Assembly (NCBI GenBank): GCA_013397935.1
Contig: VZRN01005851.1
Span: 2,144,184-2,208,183 of the forward strand
Source: Dasyornis broadbenti
Lineage: Eukaryota > Chordata > Aves > Passeriformes > Dasyornithidae
Reading direction: 5' to 3'
Length of the DNA stretch: 64,000 bases
The notes beneath the pieces were generated by a model. It searched no databases, was not told where the DNA came from, and was given only the letters and a program-made list of their open reading frames with translations. Below, piece by piece: positions 36,701-48,700 of this stretch. Each line of letters begins with the position of its first letter. Position 1 is the first letter of the stretch. The translations under genes were made by a program, and so were the position numbers.

Positions 36701-39700
36701 GTAAGGTCTACATTACAACCAAGGAAAACTTAACTACCTAATTTATGAATGTAAGCAGTGATGTATTTTCAGTAATAATTTGATTTTATGTAGTAAGTGC
36801 ATTACCACAACTATACTAGACCTGGCACAATTATGTACACACAGTAATTGCTGTCCTGTAACAAAAATAAGCACATGAGTGAAGGTCACATACCCACTGT
36901 CTCAATAAGCATTCAGTTCTGATAAACGTCAAATATTTCCTATTAGCTTTCCAGCTCCTCACGTGTGACTTCACCTCATGCAAGAAGCCTTAGGTAAAGT
37001 CTCCCAACTGTGTTAAAACAATCTGAATCTAGCAAGCTACAAAAGGGGAAGGTCCACCTTGCCCCAGCTGTTTGTTACTGTTACAATCCCTGTGCAGGAA
37101 ACAGTAACTGCAAACAGGTTGGACCCAAAAATGATACTTGAAATTTAAGCCAGAAAAAATAAACAAAACAATTAATTTCCAACTGTTCAACCAGCACTGG
37201 TCTACCGGATAGCCACTTGAGCTCTAATTGTAACACAGGAGGGAGCAGAGAGGCACCTGTGCAGAAGTGAAGTCAGAACCATTCCTTTCAGAGGCAGTCT
37301 ACACCCAGATTGACCTGCCGTGATCATGAGGCCCCACATTCTTACTCCAGAGTTCTACAGCTTGAAAACCCCCCAGGCAGGAGTGACACTCCCCATGTTT
37401 CACAATATTTGAACACTTAAACACCAATCAGCTTTAAGAACAACATAGTAAGACAATTTTGATTGACTTAAGGTACTCAAGTGTTTAAAAAAGTGAGATA
37501 ATTACTTTTAGTGACTCAATAAACAAATGGCAAATCCTTTGATCAAAGGACAGTGATAATCAGGCAGATCTCCCAGTACCCTGTGATTATCAGAGATCTG
37601 ATAATCAGACAGATCTCTCTCCCCATCTCTCTCCCCAAAGAGCAGCATCTGAGCACACTCCCAAAAGTTGAGAATTCTGTTGGAAAAGAGTATCTCCTCT
37701 ACTTTGTTGCCTAAGCTAAGTTGCAGTATTAAAAATTTGAACTTACAAGAAAAAGAAATTTCACCAAATATTGATAGGTTTTGTTTTTAAAACTTAGACT
37801 AATAACTTCTAATAACTTGAGAGTTAAATCACTCAATCTAGCTGGCTGCTACTCTTAGAAGTCTTTTGAGTAACTGACACTAATATGCAAGTCAATTTCT
37901 CCAATTACATATCTTACCACTTCTATGTACTGATATAATGAAGTTGGACCTCTACATTTAAGTTTAAAAGTAAAACATATATTATTTTCACTATTTACCA
38001 GTTAACTCTGATCACACCCTAAATTAAGATTATGCATTTACTTTTATTATAAAGGTCATTATGAATTTAAAGGTATTTTATCAGCATGTCTAGTATTATC
38101 TAACTCTAACTACTAAAACTAATATTATTAGTAGGTAGGTTAAAAGTCTTTAAGGTAGATTTAAAAAGTTTGCTGTAGTGGCTGTTACTTCTTACTAGAA
38201 CATCAAAGTTTACAGTTTTGACAAATTGTCCATTTCTACAGACAGTCAGAGTATTTTCCACATCATTTACAAGACAATAATAAAGTATCTGATAAAATAC
38301 TTCACAATTGATAAAAATGAGGCTGAATTCGAATGGTAGGGGACTCTAACACTCTCCTGGTATTTGCCATATTTTTCCAGACAGAATGGTAAATATTTAA
38401 ATCATAATGTAAGCTCTTTTCTATTTTAAAATTTTAAGCTTCGAAGATTGTACTTTACCAAACTTACATACAAAGAAAGAAAAGAGTACACTACAGCATA
38501 TGAAAAGAAATATCTGGACACAGTTTGAGATTTAAGTGTTTTCAAATACATTAAGTACTACCAAATACCCTTGAATAAAACCCTGTCATAAGGGTTTTGT
38601 TAACTGTATTAATTGCTTTAATGGAAATTAAATGAAAAGTATTAAGTCACTAATTAGTAAGCTGTTTAAAATTATGGAAGTTTTAGAAGGTGCAGATCTA
38701 TTTCTCACTACTTGTAAGTTCTAACAGATTTTAACATCATTTTTACTGCTTTTTCTCTTCACTAATCACTTCATAACCAAATTTCAAAGCCTCCACACTC
38801 TCACATGAGATTCTGCACCAGTTCTTCAGTGTACTTGTTACATTAGACAAAGAAAATAGTCAAGAAGAGGTTTGTTAGTGCTTAGTGCTGCAGTATAGTC
38901 ACTCCAGCTCAACTGCAGGCAATGAGACTTCAGAAATGAATCATGTCAGAGAAGCTGACTTCCTACTGCCTGCCAGCCCCAATAAAATATATTAACTGTT
39001 TCTCTGAATACACTCTCACAGTATAATGCCCTGGTGACAGTCAAAGAGTAAAAATCAATTGCATCAGTGAAGGAAGTTTCAACATTCACACAAGAGCACA
39101 AATTTGTCTAACGCAAGGCAGTGTCAAGGATGTGCATCAAGGTTACATAGAATTAAAACATGCAAGAGCAGGGACGTTTCTGCAGCCATACCTAACAGCT
39201 TCTTCCAAGACTTGATGAGAGATTTTGCTAAAGATGTAACCTCTTCATCTGTGCTTTGCTTGCGTATTGCATTCACTGACATTCCAATTCTGGTAGACTG
39301 CAAAAGAAACAGAAATATACACTATCACAAGTGATATGAAGACAATTTAACAAATAAATACATATAAACTTGTACTTGGACATAATTTTTTACAGTATCT
39401 TTTTTTCTTTTCTTTTGTGATGGGTTTGTTTTCTTTTTTCTTAAGATTATCAGGATGAAATGCTGCAAGTCTTTATAAAAATTATTTTAACAACATGGAC
39501 ATTTTATAAAGAAATACAACAGTATTACCATTTGTCTTCATCACAAAAGTTTGGGGAGCAATGGGCAGTGAGGGTGGGCAGGAAGGTTAAGGACTGTGTT
39601 TATATTTCAGCATTTTAAGAAGCCTGCTAAGTTCTTCACTGACATAATTCTCTTAGAATTCCCATTCGTGGCTGTGGAAAAAGCTGTAATACCAGCTAGA

Positions 39701-42700
39701 AGCAAGCACATTTTAGGTACGTAAAAATTTTGGCAATGAGCAGAACTCTCTGTGTTTAAGACTTTAAAGAATGAGCTATCCTCTCTCTGAAAAGGCCAAG
39801 ACCGTGATAAGCTTTAAGCCTTTGCCACTACTGCCACCTACAGAGTGAATATAAGAGTAAGTTACCATCATGCCTTTTAAGACTCAGATGATGAAGACAT
39901 CAATTTAGCTCAACAGTAAAGTTTTAGATTTAGGGCTAAATATTCATGTAACAAGTAGAAAATTTCCACCCTTTTAGCTTCACAGGAGGAGAAAAGCATT
40001 CAACAACACAAATTAGAATTTTATTAAAATTCTATATTTTGACTGATGATTGTATTTTTTAATTTGTTCTTAAGATGCCTAGTTTTGTTGCATTACCATT
40101 TATAGGCCTCACTAAACACAAATTATTCCACTTACTTTTGCAATAGATCATCATAAATTTCCTTCTTCTTTAAACGCAAATTTAAATCTTTGGGGATTGC
40201 TAAAAATGGAAATGATTTGTTCCTGTAAATTACTTCTTACAAGTCAAACAACACTTTCTGAGACACCATGGATGTGTTAGATGACTGGAAACATACTGAA
40301 ATAATCCATAGCTATTTCAGCCAAAGAAACACATCAAATAACATCAGGGCTGAGCATCAGCTCTAAACACATATTTTGGATTAAAGAAAACAGATGGTTA
40401 CACTCACCTGTAACTAAAGTGTTCCAAGATGGACTCTGCTCACTAGATTAATGGTACTAGCCAATTCTCTTGATATTTTTAACACTTAAATCTCAACATT
40501 ATGTTCAGACAATAAAGAATAATATGTCCTTGAAAACCACATCTGGATGAGAAAAATGTATCTACCAAAAATCCAACCCTCCATTAATACCTGGGTATGA
40601 AGACAGCCTATACTCCTCAGCAAAGGGAAAACACACAAACTTACAGACTTACTTAGCTAAGTAAAATCCAAAAACTCAAGTAAAACTCACAATTAACTTA
40701 AAAATTTTCTTCTTCTGATCACACAAGACAGACAGATTATGGGAACTGTCTGAACTGCTAGCTTTCTTAACACAGTACATAAGAGTGGCTCATTTGTTTG
40801 CTTTTATAGAGCACTGGATCAGGTTTACCTGGAGAGAGGAAGTAATGATCTACTAATTTATCTGCCCGCAAACTGACACAGATAATTACAAAAGATCAGT
40901 GTTATCTTCTCAGAATGACTGTGTTTTAATGACAAACCAGCTGACCATTTCAAACCAGTATTTGAAATTTCCTCGGTCTTCCTGTTATGGAGCTATTCTA
41001 GAGATTGCCATTTTTAAGTGAAAAACTCAAGTGTTCTCGTTCTTCCCCACTTCAAATTCTAGAGCACCTTTCACCTGCTTTCAAAGTAAAGACAGCATAA
41101 TACAGCTATTTTCACCCCTGAAGCACTGAAGCTTTGGCCAGCAGCCCTCAGGAGGTGTGAGCAGCAGTGAGCATAAGTAACTTATGACTGAACCCAAAGC
41201 AGAGCATACAGTGGCAGCAGGTCTTCTCTAAACCAGAACAAATTCAAAAATGTAAGGATCACAGCTGCAGAGGAAAAGCAACCACTGAAGCAAGCAGAGG
41301 TGCTACCAGCTTTAAACTGTAAGTGTATGAGGACAGAGAATTGGTGAGTGCTTGGACCAAAGCAGAGCCAAGCCAACCACTGAAGAATAACTGCCTCTGG
41401 GTTCCCAGGTCTCCACTGAACTGACATGAAGCCATTAACAACGGCTGCACACCACAGCCTAGTTCTGCACATGCGTGTGTAATTTCCTGTAAAACCTGTT
41501 TGTTAAAATAAAGCCTGACTGTCTCACTCACTGTTTGGCTGTGCACTAACCACAATTAGCACCAGGGACACGATGCCTTTAATGCTGTGAAGCTGCTAAA
41601 CAGATTTGCAAGTCAGACCACCAGATAAATCACGTGTGAGGAAGCCTACTGGCTCCCAGCCTAGCTGAGCAAGGATCAGCTTGCTTACATAAAACTTGTT
41701 AGATGTAACACAGTGGTATTATTGCCTGTAATCACTTCAGCGTTCTGTGAAAAAAATGTGGTTAGAAAGACACAAGACACTAGCATGAGTCCCAACTACT
41801 GATATGCACCATCCTATTCCACATACCTGTAAACTGGTCAGAGGACCTCATCATTTCAGGCTGAAGCAGCAGTGATGTTACATGAAAAATCATCACTTCT
41901 CTTATTACACAGGAATAACAGAGCTAGTAGACCTTTTCTCAATGTAGCCAGCTTTCAAAACTACTTAAAAATGGGTATGGAAGTATGCTTTTCACTTGTA
42001 TCCTGCATTTCATCAATTCAAACACGTTTGTCAGAAGTCTTGATCTACACAGAGGAAGATAATGCCTCCACTTTCTCATGATCATCACCCTTCTTGACAC
42101 TGGCACACTAATGATCCACCACCAGAGCAAAGCATATGATTACTTCGCATTTCAACTCTTGCTCCAAGTTCAACACTGCTTAAGCAAATTTGGGAAGCCA
42201 AAATAGAAAGTTTATGTCAGACTTGATACATTTATCAAACTCAAAAAAAAACAACAAAAAAAAATTGCATTTAGCAACACATTTGGATTCAATCTTATGC
42301 AGTAGAACTGTTTTGAATACAGCAATGGATATTTAAGAAAAACTATCTCACCAAGGTACAGTCAATGCACTATGCAAGAGCAACTCAAAGTATTTGACTT
42401 TTCAGAGCACTTGCAGAGAGATTCTTAATTCCAAAGGCAAAAGAACATTATTATACAAATATAATTTGCGTTAACACCTGTACAAAGGAACTCCAAAGAA
42501 TCAGATAACAGAGGGGTTTTCTGGGTTTTGTTTGTGTTTTGTGTGGGGAATTTTTGGAAATTTTGTGTGGGAAATGGCTTTGAGTTTGTTTTCCTTTTAA
42601 AGAAGGTTGAACCTAGGGGACAAAGTCTCAAGAGTTGTACCAGCATTCATGCATGAAGGTGACACCTTAAAATTCCTATTTTCTATCAGAAATAGTATTA

Positions 42701-45700
42701 GTAATAACTTACTAAGTACATTCTGCAAATATATAGGATATGTGAATCAAGAATGTCATTGTTTCTGACACTTTTAAGATTTGAACTTTATAGCTAATTC
42801 TTTATCCATGACCATTAATTGCCCCTTAAAAAAAAGTTACCTTTCAGTCTCCTCCAATATAAATAGCTACCACAGCAAATTAGGTTTCAGATTTAACTCT
42901 GACATTTGAAAATTTTCCGATATGGAATATCCGGTTACTTTGGAACGAATGTTGTTTGTTGATGAATTGCATGACAAGCTCTGAAACTTGACATGTAAGT
43001 AAAGTTGACCAAGTTTACTTTGGAAAGAATTTACAAATATATGAAATATTGTGTTAGAGATGTAAATCTATGCAACATTAGTGAGAGCATGTACATGCAA
43101 CTGGCAGACATTGTACCACTCCATCACTCCAGCCCAGAAGAGTAAAAAGAGGAGGAGGTTAATTACCTTAGAAATACACGACTCAGAGCAGGAGGGGGAT
43201 GTGGAGCATGTGTCAAATACAAGTTGCCTAAAGGTATCAACTATGTTTCTCCTCACTTACAATGCAAAACCAGAACAAACTACATAAGAAAAGATGGTAT
43301 CAGCTGTAATCAGGTGCATTCTCCTTCAGGAGGAAGGAAACACATTTCTGTTAGATCTATGTACAGTAAACTCACAAGCAGCTCTTCTCCTTTGTCCATA
43401 ACAAAATTCACTACTCTCAACTTACTCAGAAAGATAAGCTTTAAGAGTTTACTACTGGAAGAAAACACTTAAGATAAGTGCCTTAAATCAGGTGAAGAGA
43501 GACTATATTACCATATAACAAAACTGATGCTTCCAAGGACTTCTACTTTAATAATGCAACCTTCTTTCAAGTCTGCTAGTTCCACCTTCATCATTACGGA
43601 GTTAACATTTCTAATGTACCAACAATAAGAAAATCATACCTGTAACAACTCAAGGGTCATGGGAATATTCTTGAGCTCCTTCAACAAATCAAGAGCTCCA
43701 GCCTGAAATAAAAAGAAAATAGAAAAGTCAACTTAGTAACAATCAGGAACTTCAAATATAATATCAACGATATAATCTTATCTGCCTTCAGGGTCACAGA
43801 TTAGGTTCAAACCATCAGTTCTCAATTTATCCAAGGAACTAGAACAAGGAATATTCTACTTCACGAACTCTATGCATTAACAGGCCTTAATTTGGAAATC
43901 AAAGTATTCACTCAAAGACTAGGGAAGTTTTAGCCCATATAACTCAAATGCCAGTCAAAGCATTCTGTCAATTACTACCTAACCAACACACATTTTCAAG
44001 GGTACTTCACTTAACAGCATCAGAAACAATCCAGACAACAGCAGCAATTTTCAGTTCAGAACAACCACATCAATTTTAGCACAAGAACTTGGAGTTGAGA
44101 AGCTCTGCACAGTCCATCAATAACGCACATATATATATAAATATATATATATAAAAAAATACATAGACATCATTCTTAACGGTATTTGTGGTGAGGTGGT
44201 AAAGCCACAGGTTGAGGGTTTTTCTTTTTCCCCTGCTAAGACTGTTAGGAAAGGTACTAACTAATTCTGTGTAAGCAGCTTTCTAGATAGATGAGTCAAG
44301 TTCAGAGACTGTACTATTAGGCATTAATAAAGTCTATACACAGCTACTCTGACTAACAATTCATTCCTTAGCAATGTAGGCCTTACTTAACAAAAGTTTT
44401 CATAAATGTGAGTTCTGTAATTCTCTTTAACCTCTCCAACCTAGATGATTTCCCAACTTTACTTCAGGAAAGCTCTGCACCATCCACTTCTGACTACGCA
44501 TGTGGGCTGTCAGACTACACAAACCTCCCAAAGGCTGAGATGATTTGGCTGTTATTCAAATGCACATGGTGCTGAACCTGGGAGCTATGAACAGAAGGGA
44601 GCCAACTGCCGGTGCATCCAAGAGGCCATTCTACTCACGCTCAGTTAATTATATTCTTGCCTTTTCCTTTTTTTTTTGGTTTTTGGTTTTTGTTTTATTT
44701 ATGAGGTTTGGAAATAAATCCCACAAAATTTCCATCTTGCAAATCTGGAATTTGATTCCTTTTTCTTTCCTTACCTCTCAATTCATCCTATTTTATTTTG
44801 CATTTTGCTCGCTTTTCAAATTCTCCCTTATCAACTTCTGACACCTGTTGCAAGGAAACTTAAAATATTCTGCTACATCTACAGTCTTACAATTTAATCA
44901 CTAAAGATAAAATAACCACCAGGAGGTTGAGAAAGATGGAAGTGGAACTTAGGTGTCACATCCCAAAACCTTCAGCTTTGGACACCTTCAAATGTCTGCT
45001 ACATTTGTTTCTTAAACACTTCTGACTCAAAGAAGCCGTCAAACCTGAACATTTCACTAAATTCCACCTTACACAAATACAATTAATGTGTAAAACTAAA
45101 GTTTTACTACTTGGCCATGACAGTAAAAGCCCTTTTAACTTTTATTCATGATATACGAAACTTCTGCAGTCTTAACCACAGAATTTTAGCAGCAATGATG
45201 CAAGACTGAGAAATGACGTGATGTTTTCAGGTGCTAAATCGAGTTGGCATACTAAACCACAGCTTTCTTTGAACAGCCATAAGCATGGTTTTTTCTGTGC
45301 AAACACAAGATCCAAATAAAGAAAGTTAATTATCTTCACTGCTACAAAACAAAATCAAATTCAAGAAAATTTTCTTAGCCAAAACAAAACTAATGACAGA
45401 AGTCAATGCGACATTTTAAAAAAATATAATCTGGTAAGACTGACCTCCAAATCAATTAAGTTATTAGCAAACTGTACAAAGCATATAATTTCAAAATAAA
45501 CACAGCTTATTGTAGTCTGCAAATTCAACATGAAAATAACACCATAATGCAAAGCAGCAGTCTCTTCTTATCTTAGAAATACAGTCTAGTCAAAATTCCT
45601 TTGCCCATTATATGCCTTTCCAACTGCACATGTGAAAACAAACTCCTTATTCCCAGAGTAAATGTTTTCCAATACTATTAACATGCTATATAGCAGGTTA

Positions 45701-48700
45701 ACAAACCATGCAACAATTAAAAAAAAACCAACAAAACAAAAAACCAAAAAAGCAACAACAACAAAACAAACCTACACAACCCCACAAATAAACAAGAACA
45801 ACAACAAGAAAACCAACCCAAAACTCCACAAACAAAAAACAAAACCAAAAAACCCAAACCCAACCAAAAACCAACAGGTTAACAGATGTTATCTACATTT
45901 TATGCTGGTTTCTGTACCAAATTACCATAATTTATAATGCACTAATCCTTTCGAAGCTTTCACACTTCTCTAATCAATTATATTGTGCACCAAGAATTAG
46001 ATGCTTTAAAATTAAATTTAAATTGGTTTTCAACTCATACCAACTAAACAGGTTTTCACAGCCACTTTTCTTAGCATAGTCAAATGCTCTCTTGTATCTT
46101 AAAACCAGCATGGAAGTTGCACAGTACAATTGTAATTACTTTTCTTCGTATTGTAAGACTTCTATGTTAAAAAAAACCCCCAACCACTAAGACCATTGTT
46201 ATAAATCGACTTTTAAAGGCTTTTCTACAATTGTATAAAAAATTAAAAGCAATGCCCCATTTTCTTAGGCTGCTTGGCTTCTGGTTTACCTTGTCACTGA
46301 AATTAACAGAAGTCAGCTTCACACAGATTCAGTAGATTACTCCTCTCATCTTCTTTCAGATGGTCAGATCACAACACAACAGAATAGTATTCTATAGTCG
46401 TATTTTAAAGCATGCTTCAGGCAATAGAAAATGGAGTTCATTTTTGAAGACAGCAGAGCTATCCAGGTATAATTCTGTTCTACTTAAAGGAGTATACATT
46501 TAATAACACAGACAATTTTATTTTCTTCTCTAAACTTACTCAAGCATTCTTGATTTTTTTAATCCATGGGTGCAGCCTTAGTTTTCATACCTATTCATTA
46601 CAGCAGCTTAATGAAAGGTGTACTTGCAACAAAAGCCCAAAGGAAGGCATTACAGGTTTTAATCTGATCACAGTTCTCAAAGAGTAATATCTATTTTGAT
46701 TTAAAGCAACATTTGTATCACACAGTGCATTTCATACTACATCATATTATTTCCTCTTCCTAAACAAAAGAACTGCATATATCATTTCATTAAAATTATT
46801 ATGAAATCTGCACAGCTACAATTAAATCCTTAGTCAAGGCAAATCACCAAGTCTGACTCAGAAAGAGTGTCTGCATGGCCTGCCCTTTCAACTCATCAAA
46901 AGAAATGCCACAGAGCGCTTTGCCACAAGCCAGAGTCACCTTTTGTATGAGAGATGAAATATTTCTCATCATCTGACTCTTGACAGGTTCAGAGCAAGCA
47001 AGTATCAGAGCTTTTTTTTCTTTCTTTTATTATTGATAGGTTTCATCATATCATTCTCATTCAAAGACACAGACCAAATACCTGTTCTTGATGAGTAAAA
47101 ATGGAGAAAGGAACACAAGACATTGTCAAGCATCATTATTCAGTGGGTACTTGTGTAAGAATGTGTTTCTCAATTCTTCATCTTTGTGAGACAATAAAGT
47201 ACTTCTTCATAGAGACTACCTTAATAATTTCACTAAAGTTAGCATTTTAACTGCAGGGCAGAATAAGGTAGGAAATAATATTGTGCAATTAAAGAAATAC
47301 CTTGTAAATGACAAAGACTAGTAAGGAAAAACACAGAGGCATCTTGTTTAAATACCAATGTACATCCTCTTCTACAATACAGTTAAGGGTTTTTATCATG
47401 CTACACACACGTGCTTTGGACAAACTGTCAGACCAGCACTCTTGGCCACAGTGGCAGTTCATCGAGAAAACATCACACTAACAATGAAATCACTTGTGTG
47501 TAGTAAGGAGCTGGAGTGAAGGAGCTCTGTTTCAACAATCTACAAAAGCTCAACTGCCTCTGGTGCTCCCAGGCTCTCACTCCTCGGATAGAGGTGAAAA
47601 TGAAGGTCCAGCACTGGCTCCAGCTAGGCACAGCCTGGCCCAGCTGTGCCTGTTGTGTACAGCCATGTCAGACTTACGCTGACCTCAAAGAAGTCACTGC
47701 TCTGCTCCCCAGAGCTCTGAAAATTAATTAGGTTACACATGCTAGAGCGTGAATATATGTTTCCTCCTACTGTTAGGAATTTTATCCAAACTCCTAAGCC
47801 TGGCAGATCACAGAGAAATACTCTGTGGTCACCTGCACCATCCCTGATATAGCTACTCCCCAGGATCAACAGTGGTTCTCATATTACCTGACACTTGTCA
47901 TTTTCTTTCTGTTATCAGAAGTTTTACAAACAAAATTGAGCTGGCTGTCCTTTTACCATTCTCATTACCGTGACATTTAAGCATTTCACAGTGAGTAAGT
48001 TTTCACCCTTTCAACACCTCGTAGGAAGGAGCCACTACTTCAGTTTTAGAGAAAGTGAGACAGCAAATGCTTTTGTGCTTAAATGCACACAGAATAGAAA
48101 TGAAAACAAAGAGGAAAAAATAACAGAATTTATAAATGTCAGTCATAAAAAATTCTTACCTCTAGACAAGGTTCTTGCTGCCATAATATATCATTTGAGA
48201 GTTCAAATATATTAGAGCTAAACCCTGTGATATTATAGAACATCAAGGACTGAAGTATAGCTTATGTACTTGCAATAAATTTGTCCGTACTCTGAACTGA
48301 ACAAATTCCATTGGTTTAATGCAATCAGCACTTCTATAAATATGCAATTATTAATAAAAATGCTCTTTATACTGTCCAGTATTAAGCAATAACAAAAATA
48401 CTTCTATAAAGTGGAATTCCACAGTGCTGAGTTCTAAACTATTACTGTTATTAAGTTTTTAATATGGTATCATAACCTTACAGAAAAAAGCTCCCATAAC
48501 TTTTTGTATATAGTAGTAACTTGCAGGAAGAACAATCATAAATACAAGCACAAATTTCCAGAGAATAACAACGTGCCCACCTGATAAAGAAGCAGCAAAC
48601 AGAGTTTACGATTTACTTGCATGCTATTTTATGTGTAACCATAATCATTTATTTGGCTATTGCTCTACACTCTGATTTTACTTACTTTGATGTGTTAGTA

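Larger units (their letters stand above)
31334..39191 (-). other. TCEA1: TCEA1 intron 3
   Basis: GTATGG donor to GTGTTTCCAG acceptor, about 7.9 kb. It holds a probable ancient amniote interspersed repeat (32580-32780), a palindromic cluster of GATA-like motifs (37551-37625) and a slightly GC-richer patch near 36100-36240 that I cannot identify. No gene seen. Confidence 0.85.

Noticed and set aside
41182..41555. Two overlapping minus-strand frames near 41.2-41.5 kb as a retrovirus-derived gene
   Set aside because: No gag, pol or env motif readable. Kept only as an unidentified GC-richer segment.
45662..45937. 91-codon Lys/Asn/Thr/Pro frame
   Set aside because: A product of the A/C-only tract; no plausible gene.
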